The notes below the pieces were generated by a model, which saw only the letters and a program-made list of their open reading frames with translations, ran no database searches and was not told where the DNA came from. Below, in pieces: positions 35,214-45,525 of a stretch of DNA of 64,000 nt. Source of the stretch: Chrysoporthe austroafricana (lineage: Eukaryota > Ascomycota > Sordariomycetes > Diaporthales > Cryphonectriaceae); assembly GCA_001051155.2 (NCBI GenBank), contig JYIP02000004.1:125576-189575 (forward strand), read 5' to 3'. The position numbers and the translations under genes are program-made. Position 1 is the first letter of the stretch, and each line of letters opens with the position of its first letter.

Positions 35214-35678
35214 CTAGCACCAGGACCCAGCAAAGCCACCACCCACTGTCCGAGAATTAATTAATATATTTCCATCACTGCTGAAGAGGTATTGGACATC
35301 ATTACAGCTCGGCGAATGTCTGGATGCCTCACAGCTACTGATCAAGAAGTGGGAAAGAACACTTAGCGAAGTTTCTAGGCTAGTTGTTGTGGCACCCTCA
35401 TCAGCATCATTCTTCACAGGAGGTTGTTCCGAGGCCCAAATCTCCATGCGGGGAACCCTGAGTGCCCCAACATCTCTACTCAGTAATATACTATGATATA
35501 ACCCTTCACACCATATCACATCGGGAGGCCCATCAGCAAATTGGAGGTCACGAGGACTTTGTTGAATCCACTCCCTTGTGGGACCCTTTGCGGGGTCTGG
35601 GGAATCCTCGTCTTCGATCATCAGCCACGAGCACCTAGAGCCCCAGCATCGGCAACCTGACCCTGCCACTGCCTGCAT
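35214..35678 (-). CDS. Doubtful hypothetical protein
   Basis: An uninterrupted 154-codon frame with an ATG at 35678. No family features are recognised; the product is Ser- and Cys-containing without helices or a signal peptide. In 3 kb of non-coding DNA such a frame can occur by chance. It is listed because it is the longest frame between the P450 and the transporter. Confidence 0.2.
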   Translation of the reverse strand: MQAVAGSGCRCWGSRCSWLMIEDEDSPDPAKGPTREWIQQSPRDLQFADGPPDVIWCEGLYHSILLSRDVGALRVPRMEIWASEQPPVKNDADEGATTTSLETSLSVLSHFLISSCEASRHSPSCNDVQYLFSSDGNILINSRTVGGGFAGSWC

Positions 35679-36188
35679 CTAATCATCCCGACCTACGGAC
35701 AAGATGCCGTTTGAGTCTCAGATCCCGATGACTGCCCGCCTCCCTAGGACCCGAATCAGCGTTTCAAGTCTGCCATTGGCCTCCTCCCGAGAACTAGTGT
35801 TTGTCCGCAGGCCCGGTGGGCCTAGTTAAGCGGCCGAAACCAGACCAGAGAAAATCGTCTAGGAAGCGTTGGTGAAGATGCCTTGTAGGGGTGTCGAAGG
35901 ATCTATCCCCGCAACTTGGGGCACTTCCTGGCCTGCTCCCGAGGTCACGGTGAAGATCTAGTAGAGCTTATGCAGATCTAGTTAAACCCCATACCGCATG
36001 AGGTGACTGTGGGGAAAGGTCCCCGTGAGATTCATCGGACGTGTTCCCTTGAATGAAGTCCTTCCTGCTACTCTTTAATCAAAGTGGCACTGATCCATCG
36101 CTACATAGATATATCGCACCAGGAGTATTGCCAGTGATGCTTTGACTTCTTCGCTCTTTTGAGCTTCTTACCTCAGCCGCTCTTCATC

Positions 36189-38067
36189 ATGTCTCCTATC
36201 CAGCATTCCAGTCTTAGTGGTGCCCAGGAATCATCTCCCAGTGGCTCAGATATTGAGAAGACTGCTTCTTCGGAAAAACCGGCTTATGAGAATATCGAAA
36301 ACGTTGTGCCGACGCTAAGCAATGAGGAACCCGAGCCAGAGACCAAGGTAAGCATCATTTCTTGATGGTGGAACTTGATGACTCTCACTAACACCTTGTG
36401 CCTCATCACCTAGTTGAGTACAAGGGCTTTGCTAGCCTTTGCAGCGCTGTCATTCCTCTGGACGGGTTCCCAGATACCAATTTACCTCTTTGGAGCCATT
36501 CCTCCCTACATCTATGCCGATATTGGTGGCGCCGATCGATGGACTTGGATAACACTCGCCAACATCCTAGCCCTTGCTGGTGTCTGCCCGTTCGTGGGAT
36601 CGCTCTCAGACCTCTTTGGCCGTCGCTACATTGCTCTCTCTGGCGCCACGTTCATCGTTATTGGCATGATCATTTGCTCGACTGCAAAGACGATGAACAT
36701 CGTCATTGGCGGACAAGTGCTTGCCGGCATCGGTGCTGGTATCAATGAGCTCACGGCCCTAGCTGCCGCTTCGGAAATGGCACCCGTATCGAAGAGGGGG
36801 AAGTATGTCGGCACACTCGTCTTTACAATCACTCCATTTTGTCTTTCCGCTCTGTACGCGCAACTCATCGCAGCCTACTCTTCATGGAGATATGTTGGCC
36901 TTTTGTGTGCGCTCTGGAATTTCGTTGGTCTGGCAATGACCGCAGCTTTCTACTTTCCCCCGCTCCGAACCAACCCCGATGGACTCAGTCGACGCGAAAT
37001 TCTGGGTCGGATAGATTATGTCGGCGGCTTACTAAGTATATCTGGTCTGATCCTATTCAGTGAGCCTACACCACCATCATTCTTACGAGCGACGTACATG
37101 AAGGGGAGGCTGACCCATCTTCACAGTGGCTGGGATGCAATGGGGTGGATATACGTACCCGTGGACGTCTCCGCACGTCCTCGTGCCTCTCCTCTTAGGA
37201 GCTTTCCTCATCGCTGTCTTCGTCATCTGGGAGGGATGGTACGCGAAAAATCCAATGTTCCCAAAGCGTATCAACGAGAATCCTAGGGTCCTGATTCTCA
37301 CTCTCATCATTACTTGCATCTCTGGAGCGAACTTTATCAGCCTGATTGCGTTCTGGCCGACCCAAGCATTCAACGTCTACGGCCATAACCCCGTTCAGGT
37401 CGGCATTCGCGCGATTCCTATCGGTATATCCTTGATGACTGGTGCAGTCGTTGGCCTCTTTCTATTGTCCATCTTCAAGGGCGCCAACAGGACGATCATG
37501 ATCGTTTCCTCTGTCCTTATGACGGCCGGATGTGGTGCCATGTCGATTGGGCGCGTCGATAACATGTACCAGCTCTGGGGAATCCTCGTCCTTGCTGGTC
37601 TTGGTATTGGAGGTATCGTCGTTCCTGCTAGCATCATCACGATGATTGTCTGTCCAGACGATTTGATCGCCACCGTGGCCGCACTGACACTCAGTATCCG
37701 CGTCATTGGCGGCAGTACTGGCTACTCCATCTACTACAATATCTTCGTTAACAAGTTTGTCCCTTATGCGACGGAGTATATCGGCGGAACGCTCGTTGCA
37801 GCCGGCATTACCTCTGTGGACGTGATTACCGAGGTCATTGATCTGACAGCCGCAGCCTTGCCAGACGAGATTGCATTGATTCCTGGGATCGCGGGCAATA
37901 CAACCTTGTATAGCGAGATTATCTATGCCGGTCAGGTTGCCTATGCTGCGTCGTACAGATATGTCTACCTGGCTAGCATTGCCTTCGGCGTCATATCTGT
38001 CATCTGCTCATTGTTCTTGGGCGATATTAGTGCGTATATGGATGACCATGTCGCTGTACACATGTGA
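36189..38067 (+). CDS. TRI12-type MFS efflux pump
   Basis: Major facilitator of the DHA2/TRI12 (trichothecene efflux pump) type, about 581 residues, with roughly 14 hydrophobic segments. Three exons: 36189-36347, 36414-37059 and 37127-38067; introns begin GTAAGC and GTGAGC. The ATG at 36189 is the first true ATG in frame. An acidic, Ser-rich cytoplasmic N-terminus (about 53 residues) precedes the first helix. The loop 2-3 signature GSLSDLFGRRY (family GxLaDrxGRR) and the motif-C-like helix VLAGIGAGINEL are visible. The C-terminus GDISAYMDDHVAVHM resembles TRI12 relatives. It should export a small molecule across the plasma membrane. Position beside P450, acyltransferase and UbiA-like genes suggests self-protection or export of that pathway's product (inference). 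Confidence 0.9.
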
Positions 38068-38468
38068 AAGGCTCAATCGTTGGATACAATACTAAGGGTG
38101 TCCAAATGCGCGTGGGTCTTGTTGTGGAGATTCTATTTTTCTTGCCAGGAGTTGTCTTAGTAATGCAAAGACGTCCCTTGCGAATATTAATGTCTTAGAG
38201 GCACTTTGTATTTTGCACGAGTTTGTTAGCCGTGCATGCTCAAGACTCCTTCATCATACAATTTCGAAAACATTTTCCGCCCCGTTGGTTAGTTGTGTCC
38301 GGGTGTTACTTACTTCAGTCCTGCAAGATATTTCAAGACCTCATGAGTAATAACCTTTTCAGAATTAGGTCCTCATGTGTATGGACGACTACCCTCGAAT
38401 CAATGACCTCCAAGCCCGTGCCAGCAGGGCAAAATGCGACCGGCTTCACTCGCCGCCTGCTTTGTGTC
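38068..38468. other. Intergenic between convergent genes
   Basis: This 401-bp stretch between two 3' ends contains both termination regions. Nothing else is seen. Confidence 0.5.
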
Positions 38469-40259
38469 CTAGAAGTCCGTGTCGGTGTGCCAGAGGCCTT
38501 TCGCGGGTTGAGGCAAGTTGAGCCTCGTGTCCCTTAGATCTAGACGGTACATGATGTTGTTGTAATTGTAGTAAGGTGTCCACCACGGGTTCCCAGAGAA
38601 TGTGTTCACCAGTGTGCCAGAAAAGTACACGATTCTCCCTCCTTCTCGCATGAGCTCATAGTGCTGAACCGGATTGTACAAATCATTGTGATTGTTAGTG
38701 TACATATCACGAGCCATATGATGAGTCGCGACCTTTCGACAATATTCCCACGGACCCTCTGGAGATTTCGCTGTTGAGAACCAGATTTCCCCTGCAGTCG
38801 TGTCGCCAAATTTTTGTTGAATGATGTTGACCCACAGGTTCAGGTAGGGATTCCACGCAATTCCTACCTGTGCTGCGACAATAGGCTGGCCTGTGTCCAC
38901 ATCTCTCAGATGATATGGAGACTCCTCGGCGCGAATGATGCCCGAGTTCACTAGACCATCTGCAGTTTCGAAGTTGACTGGCCTGCCTCCCTTCACCCAG
39001 CTCCAGATAAGTGTTCCATCGCATCCACGGTTCGCTCCCTGGCCATTGGGTGTGAGACATGTGAAAGCCTCGTATTGCGAGGGGTCGCTGACGCTGGCGA
39101 AATCGGCCTTTACCCGCACATTCTTTCCATAGAACGCATACCGGGTACCATTGTCGCGGACATATATGGTGTGTCCGCTTGGTGCTGGGGAGTTGCACCT
39201 GTCAAACTTCTTCAGCCTGCCAAAGATTTGCCTCTTGTCATCCCACAACACCAGACCCTCCTCAATGCATTCCATACTATGACCCGCTGCGTAGTATCTG
39301 GCTATAAGGCGCTCTCTGCCTGCGTCATCCTGTACGACTGTTAATCCGTCGACCCATAGAGGGAAACTCCCTTCTTTCTGGATCTTGATATCGACCATCG
39401 CTCGGACAAACTCGTTGGGCTTGTCGTCCTCCGTGTAGTACTTGAAGCTCAAGCCTATCTCCGGATCGACTCTCTCGGGCAAGTCTGTGGTCGCACCTGT
39501 CATTGCAAAATTGCCCAGCTGAAATGACATCCGATCGGTGTCCTGCCACATCCACAGCAGCTTTCCCTGGAACGTTGCGCACTGCACAGTATCGCTTCCG
39601 GCGACCTTGGCGTTGATGACTGGTCTCTCGATCGGAGTCACCTTCCCCAGCAGCACACTGTCCCGATAAATGCCGTATCCCGTCATGCGGTAGAGCCTCG
39701 AGGCAATCTGTGTCCTCTTTAGCTTGATCGCGACTGAACCTCCAGGTTGTGGGTGGATCTGCATGCCAGCAATCCCCAGGAATCCCGTCGGCGACTCGAA
39801 GCCATAGCTGCTGAATGTAACCCAGAGGGGTTCTCCTGTCATCAAGCCAGGCTCGTAGAAAGCGACATAGCCTGCGCTGTCCGTCATGTAGACCATCTTA
39901 TAAGTCGTTCTCAGAAACACGAGGGGGATGCCTCGATTAGTCTCGGCGTCGACCACGTGAATTGCGAAGTATCGCGAAGCAGCGTCGTCAGGCGATGCAT
40001 GAGCATTTTGGTCCCGTTTTGATTGACTGGCGAAGGACATGTTTGAGACAATGCGATCAAGGCCTGCAAGAAAGGATAATCGTGACTGGCGGGACGACAT
40101 ACTCGTGTTCGGCTGGGAAAATATGCTGTCAGAAAATGGAGAAGGTTGAAGTGTTAAGTACACATCGTGTACAGACGGAGATACAACTTGATCTCCGTAC
40201 CTCGGATGCGGGGTAGGGTTATTTGTTGACATCAGCCCGCGAGAGGATTCATGGTCCAT
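38469..40259 (-). CDS. Beta-propeller-like protein resembling bacterial DUF4185-type proteins
   Basis: Single uninterrupted frame; first ATG at 40259 gives 596 residues. The first 95 or so residues are Ser-rich and unstructured, with no clear signal peptide. Then a domain FAIHVVDAETNRGIPLV / TDSAGYVAFYEPGLM / SSYGFE, a carboxypeptidase-regulatory-like beta-sandwich, is followed by RLYRMTGYGIYRDSVLLGK and repeated propeller-like blades (GKLLWMWQDTDR, LVLWDDKRQIF, GEIWFSTAKSPEGPW). The C-terminal core YFSGTLVNTFSGNPWWTP ... YNNIMYRLDL is strongly conserved. From memory this layout belongs to proteins common in planctomycetes and other bacteria. It looks like a secreted-type glycan-binding or glycoside-processing fold, but no catalytic residue can be assigned. 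No intron in 1.8 kb is unusual here. Possible bacterial origin (inference). Confidence 0.62.
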   Translation of the reverse strand: MDHESSRGLMSTNNPTPHPRYGDQVVSPSVHDVYLTLQPSPFSDSIFSQPNTSMSSRQSRLSFLAGLDRIVSNMSFASQSKRDQNAHASPDDAASRYFAIHVVDAETNRGIPLVFLRTTYKMVYMTDSAGYVAFYEPGLMTGEPLWVTFSSYGFESPTGFLGIAGMQIHPQPGGSVAIKLKRTQIASRLYRMTGYGIYRDSVLLGKVTPIERPVINAKVAGSDTVQCATFQGKLLWMWQDTDRMSFQLGNFAMTGATTDLPERVDPEIGLSFKYYTEDDKPNEFVRAMVDIKIQKEGSFPLWVDGLTVVQDDAGRERLIARYYAAGHSMECIEEGLVLWDDKRQIFGRLKKFDRCNSPAPSGHTIYVRDNGTRYAFYGKNVRVKADFASVSDPSQYEAFTCLTPNGQGANRGCDGTLIWSWVKGGRPVNFETADGLVNSGIIRAEESPYHLRDVDTGQPIVAAQVGIAWNPYLNLWVNIIQQKFGDTTAGEIWFSTAKSPEGPWEYCRKVATHHMARDMYTNNHNDLYNPVQHYELMREGGRIVYFSGTLVNTFSGNPWWTPYYNYNNIMYRLDLRDTRLNLPQPAKGLWHTDTDF

Positions 40260-41142
40260 AGACGGCACTTTTTCTCACAATAGTATTTAATTGGATAAGC
40301 ACTCCGGTCGTATAAGATTTTCAAATTCTATAAGGTGCTAGTATGCTCATCTGAAATGTTTTACGATGCTGACCTGTAATATCAGGAGTTCACAGGAAAG
40401 CACTTGCAAGAGACACTTGTCCTGAAAGTACATAAGCTCATTATAGCAGTGCGGTATTGATTTGATATAAATACAAGATGAGCTATCTCTACTTGCGTAG
40501 GTTGCATCTCACCTGCTTTAACATATAGAAATTTAGATAGTCCTGATAGGTGACAATTTTCCAAGAGGTCGAGTTAGCTCAAGGCAAAGAGCGCAAACAA
40601 CACCAGGCACAAACCTAGAGGGCCTTAGTCAAGAGATTTATTCAGTGATTGATATGAGAAGCATAAGTTAAGAGTCAGCAGTGCCTGTAAGTTGCACCGG
40701 GATCAGTTTCTCCCCTCCCAATCTTTTCTTGGAATTGAATCCCGCATGACCTCGTCATCAGCCTTCTTCAGGGCAAGATAAAAAGCGGTAACGCCAAGAT
40801 TCAGGGTTAGGGTGTCTTTCAGAAGCGGACTTGTATGCCTCTCACGTCAGCGACTCCGAAAACTTCCACGTCATAAAAGCTTATCTTGAATTCGGCAATG
40901 GCTACTTGAGAATGTATGGGAAACAGCAATTATCGGACATCTATGGCCTTGTGTCGCTGTCTAGTACGGTATTCTCCTGAGCTCTGGGCTCTGAGCTCGT
41001 CATATATTATTCTCTGATCCTACCATCATCGCCGATCCTAATATCAGCACGATTGGAAAACTTTTGCATCTGTGGGCTGTTTGTAGGGCTTTGGGGCCTG
41101 GAAACTGATTGTCGCCGATCTCATCATTGAACTCTTGATGCA
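40260..41142. promoter_or_regulatory. Divergent promoter region
   Basis: This 883-bp stretch lies between two divergent starts. AT-rich near 40270-40560; no repeated motif or gene is evident. Confidence 0.4.
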
Positions 41143-43008
41143 ATGGAGGTTCAATCTAAGTTTAAGATCAAGAGGAAGCCGGTGAATGCAGGAGACCAGC
41201 CGGATACGAACGGCCTCGAGACCGCGAACGTGCATCTACCCGGACATCAGCCTTTGTCAAATACTGAACATTCAGCACGCGAAAAGGACTCCGAAGATAT
41301 GGTCGTGATTGCAGAAGAAATGCCCCACGTGGTGCCACATCACAGCAATCTGGGAGCGCCCGACTCATCTGCATGCCATGGCATCGATCCACCGCAACCT
41401 CCCCCAGTCACACCTAGTCAAACATCACTGTCCGAAAGCGGCGACCATATAGATGAGCACTCTTTCCTAAAGAATGCTCTCGATGAGACACGTTATTTCT
41501 TCGGTGGCCTAATCCCTCGACCACACGAATCGACGAGGCACTATACTATCCTACGTCATTCTTCGAGCATTATCTTCTACCGAGGCCCAACAACGAGTGT
41601 GGCCATCACAATATTCTCATCCTCTCAGCCAAACACATTCATACCTGAAGATCGGACAATCTGGTTGCAGCAACGTGGGGTTTCCGGGAATACTGGAATG
41701 AGGCTGAAGGGGTTAGCTCTGGCCCTAGTCGGATCAACCGGTAGCTGGCTGGACGTAACTCCAGTAACGCAAGTGGGAATAGACGACCTCGCAATATTTG
41801 ACACGAGACGTTGGCAGAGGGATATCGATAAGTTCATGAAGGGAACCGACCACGAGAAGACACGACACATTCCCAGGGAGACGCATGTGGTTCGTCTTCC
41901 CCTCGTGGCAGGCGATGGTTATTTTCGCCTCATACTCTGCGCGGGCGGCAAGGAGGCTACTCGGCAACACACAAATGATAGAGAGAGAGCTACGAAACGG
42001 CGGGTTTTGTGCTCAAGTCCCATCTTCCGTATCGCCAGCACGTCTACAGACCCCAGTGTTTTTCGAGGGGCGAGCTTGAAGACGCTTCCGCTAGAGATAG
42101 GCGTGAGGGCTGGATCAATTGTGGCAGCTGGAAAGGTGATGGATCTCTTTGCTCCAGTAACAAGCACGTTACAAGGGCAGGTCCAGAGATTTCAGCCGGA
42201 CTTCGTTGTGAGAGAGGCTGCAACAACAGCCTACCAAGCGTCGAGCCTGCAGAAAAGGGTTGAGGCAGCTGGAGATCACTTCGATCAGGAGAGGGGATCA
42301 ACCTACGATATCCTGGAGCGGCTTGATGAAGGAGCTGAAAGTGAAATGGCTCTCGTAGGTCCTGATGATGGACCACAACCCCCATTTCCTATTCAGTTCA
42401 CCGGGGAAATGTGCTGGAGTACGGAGCAGGGAGACGAGTCGATTGGAATGCCCACTGTAAGCATCGAAGGTATTCCCGATACTATCAGGATCCGTCTCAA
42501 AGGAGTTTACATGGCATGGACGTGTATCATTCCGCATCGTGACGTGGACAACAGTCTTTCTTTGGATTGGCACGAGGCAGTCCTCGAGGTCGGGCCATCG
42601 CCCCATGCGGCGCCGAGCGTTGTGACAACGAACGTTGTCAAAGTGCACTTCATAAATGATCTTGGATTCATCAACTCCTTCTCCGCCAAAATGAAGGTCG
42701 TTGTAATGGATTTTATCAGGTCTATAGACATGAAGGCGAGTAAGAATGAGATGGAGAGGTCCGTCGCAAGAGATTCGCGAATCACTCTATCGAGTCTCAG
42801 CAGGCGAAACTGGGGACCAGAACTGACGATTCAAAGGGTGAAGACGGCTGAAAGCTCACGAAGTTTCTCAGAAAAATATGCCGATGCGCGGAACCGAATG
42901 CAGCAAAGGGCAGATAGCATTCCGCTACACTGGGCTGGTGTCAGGAGTTCCGGTGCAGCGTTGCGTGATCGCGCTCTTGGAAACGGAGGATACTGGATAG
43001 CACGATAA
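41143..43008 (+). CDS. Conserved fungal protein, function unknown
   Basis: Single exon, 621 residues. The first 105 residues are polar and low in complexity. The conserved core starts near 110 with FLKNALDETRYFFGGLIPRP, then HYTILRHSSSIIFYRGPTTSVAITIFSS, a pattern I associate with a widespread ascomycete family sometimes labelled 'LipA and NB-ARC' or riboflavin-kinase-like, although no kinase or NB-ARC motif is visible here. Further conserved points are RETHVVRLP, DGYFRLILC, VLCSSPIFRIAS and SLKTLPLEIGVRAGS. There are no membrane helices or signal peptide, so cytosolic. It is transcribed divergently from the propeller-like gene. Its job is not known, and it is probably not part of the metabolite locus. 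Confidence 0.7.
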   Translation: MEVQSKFKIKRKPVNAGDQPDTNGLETANVHLPGHQPLSNTEHSAREKDSEDMVVIAEEMPHVVPHHSNLGAPDSSACHGIDPPQPPPVTPSQTSLSESGDHIDEHSFLKNALDETRYFFGGLIPRPHESTRHYTILRHSSSIIFYRGPTTSVAITIFSSSQPNTFIPEDRTIWLQQRGVSGNTGMRLKGLALALVGSTGSWLDVTPVTQVGIDDLAIFDTRRWQRDIDKFMKGTDHEKTRHIPRETHVVRLPLVAGDGYFRLILCAGGKEATRQHTNDRERATKRRVLCSSPIFRIASTSTDPSVFRGASLKTLPLEIGVRAGSIVAAGKVMDLFAPVTSTLQGQVQRFQPDFVVREAATTAYQASSLQKRVEAAGDHFDQERGSTYDILERLDEGAESEMALVGPDDGPQPPFPIQFTGEMCWSTEQGDESIGMPTVSIEGIPDTIRIRLKGVYMAWTCIIPHRDVDNSLSLDWHEAVLEVGPSPHAAPSVVTTNVVKVHFINDLGFINSFSAKMKVVVMDFIRSIDMKASKNEMERSVARDSRITLSSLSRRNWGPELTIQRVKTAESSRSFSEKYADARNRMQQRADSIPLHWAGVRSSGAALRDRALGNGGYWIAR

Positions 43009-43938
43009 TTTCATGTCTAGCGTGACCTATTATGACTCCTTAAAGCTTACTGCGGTTGATCTGTGACTACGGTGTCATTAGCGAAGGAAGTCGCTATGTT
43101 CGATAGTAATACAATAACTACGCCTACTCTGAACGGTGGACAACGGCATGGATTTCCCACTCAATCCATGGTAGCAGCAATCTGTTGGTTTTTAATGAAG
43201 AATACAAGTTGTACTTGCTCAAGCAGCAGTTCTTCTCTAGGCAATATCGTATTGGCAGGGAAAATGGAGTGGCAGTGGGTAGTGTCTCCAGCTAGCAAAA
43301 CATAAAAGCGAGCATGCCCAAGATCCGCTTCTCCGCCATTCTCTCGCCATGACATTGACATCAATTCGGACCTGTCCCCTAGCATATCCCTATGGATTCA
43401 GGGTGGCTAATGAAGCCCAAACGAAAACTCTCAGCATGCGTGAAGTCTCTATGTGGCATGGTGGGTAGGGCTGATGCTGGCCTGGAATGTCGCATAATAT
43501 ATAAGTGATCAAACACTAATCAGCCCTTCGCAAAGGGGTTCGTTCATATGTGCTCGTGCAACTCAAATATTGTGATCTATATCGTCGAGGCTAACTTGAG
43601 GCACATCTTTTGGAGCATTTATCCCGTCCGACATTCTGATAGCAACTGGTTGAACTGACGTGCATGCCAACCTAACCAAATTGAGACGCTCTCAACGTTG
43701 TTCACTTCTCAATGCCGGCATATTGTTCCGCTGATGCATGTGGTAAGACGGCATAACTTTAGCAATGCAAACCCCTGAAGACTCTGAGAGCAATGACGTG
43801 CTTGTTGTCATTTGCACTATTTCAACGCCTCGGGCTCTACTATCCTCGATTCTCAGACGTATCGACTTCGCCACTAGCGATTTACTACGAAGCCGGAGAT
43901 TCTTTTTTGTTGAAGAGCGCACTATCTTGACCCACAAG
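43009..43938. other. Intergenic, upstream of FAD oxidoreductase
   Basis: This 930-bp stretch has no gene-like frame or clear regulatory motif. Confidence 0.4.
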
Positions 43939-45450
43939 ATGGCCATCAATTCCAATGATCCTGGAATGCTACCAGTACCGAATCCCACGCCCTCGTACTG
44001 GCAAAGTGAGCCCCACCACCTCGACTCGTATCGATCGACCAAAGACCTTCCCGAGACCAGCGAGATCGTCGTCATCGGGGCCGGAATAGCAGGTGTCTCT
44101 GTCGTGTAGTTTAGGCCATCCCCTTCTACTGGCCTGATTTGCCTCAACTAACTCTATAAACATAGTTATCATCTCTCCAATACGCCGAATCCACCGTCAA
44201 TTGTCCTCCTTGAAGCCCGGCGAACCTGTTCCGGTGCTACAGGGCGCAATGGGGGTCATGTCAAGTTGAAGACAGCCACCCTATTGGAGCATGCAGCCAA
44301 GTTTGGAGCTGGGTCTGCGGACGAATACGCTCGCTTTGTGCAGGACCACATCTACGCTCTCAAGGACGTCGTAGAGAAAGAAGACATCGCGTGCGAGTTC
44401 GAAGTACGTCACAGCTATGACGTTTTCAACTCGGAGAGCGGTGCGCAGGAGGTCGAGACGTCGTTCAAGAAGGCCCTCGGGCGTGGCGACAAGTGGACCA
44501 GGGACAGAGATTGGATCAGTTCTGAATTTGCTGAGAGGCTAACGAGCGTAACAGGAGTCAAATGCGCGATCAGCTCTCCATGCTGTTCGTTCTGGCCATA
44601 CAAATTCGTCACAGTGCTGTTGGAGAGGGCAATGGCAAAAAACACCTCGCTCAACATCCAGACCGAGACACCAGTGCTGAAGCTCGAGGCTGCCGGTGAT
44701 GGGTCAACCTTGGTGCACGCTGACAGAGGAACTGTCAAAGCTAAGAAAATTGTGCTTGCCACAAACGCTTACACGGCGGCTCTACTGCCTGAATATCGCG
44801 GAACAATCACCCCTTACAAAGGGACGGCAGCACACCTGGCTGTGAGTGACGGGAGAGAACCTGTGTTTCCCCACCTCAACCATACGTACAATCTGGAATT
44901 TGGTCTGCATCCGGGCCTTGAGACAGTTGACTACCTGAATCCTCGACCAGATGGCGGTATCGTGGTGGGTGGTGGCAAGTGGATCTACGAGAAAAACCGG
45001 GAGCTGTGGTACGACACAGTCGATGATTCCACCCTCTTCGATTCTGTGACACAGGCACACTATTTCGAGGGATACATGCAGAGAAACTTCAAGGGATGGC
45101 AAGATAGTGGTACAGAACCTGATAAGATTTGGACTGGCAGTAAGTGGTCCTCACCCGGTCGAAGAACCTGAATACTCACACAAGGCGCAGTTATGGGGAG
45201 TACTCCCGACGGCCAGCCACACGTCGGAAAGGTCCCTGGAAAGGAGAACCAATGGATTCTCGCCGGGTTCAATGGTGGAGGAAATGCATTAACGTACCTC
45301 TCCGCCAAGGCCATTGCAATAATGGTGGTTAAGGGTGTGTCTCTCGGCGAGACTGGTGTAGGCGTCCCGCGTAGATGCGAGACAACGAAAAGGCGCCTAG
45401 GAATCGACACAGGATCCAGATTGGCCATAGAACTCGATATGAGGATGTAA
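43939..45450 (+). CDS. FAD-dependent oxidoreductase (DAO family)
   Basis: Predicted flavoprotein of the D-amino-acid-oxidase/glycine-oxidase-like superfamily, about 466 residues. Three exons: 43939-44105, 44166-45139 and 45191-45450; introns GTAGTT...ATAG and GTAAGT...GCAG keep the frame. The dinucleotide fold is IVVIGAGIAGVS (GxGxxG) near residue 43-55, followed by IVLLEAR, whose Glu binds the ribose. SGATGRNGGH is the conserved second FAD contact. The C-terminal FAD loop GFNGGGNALTYLSAKAIA is at the end, after IMGSTPDGQPHVGKV, whose acidic residue sits near the flavin ribityl in relatives. No secretion signal. It would oxidise an amine or amino-acid-like substrate; the true substrate is not readable. 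The relation to the upstream metabolite genes is uncertain. Confidence 0.87.
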
Positions 45451-45525
45451 TCGTTAGTATATAGAATTTTAAAAGAAAGTATGAGAGCAATCGGGTCCAA
45501 CATGCGAGGCTTAATCACAGTAATC

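Larger units (their letters stand above)
33235..36188. other. Divergent intergenic region between P450 and MFS genes
   Basis: About 2.95 kb holding two divergent promoters, two A-runs (34380-34388, 34491-34503), a kinase-like pseudogene (34740-35043), a GA microsatellite (35150-35164) and one doubtful minus-strand frame (35678-35214). Confidence 0.5.

Noticed and set aside
36159..36188. Upstream start for the exporter at 36159
   Set aside because: The codon there is TTG; the first in-frame ATG is 36189.
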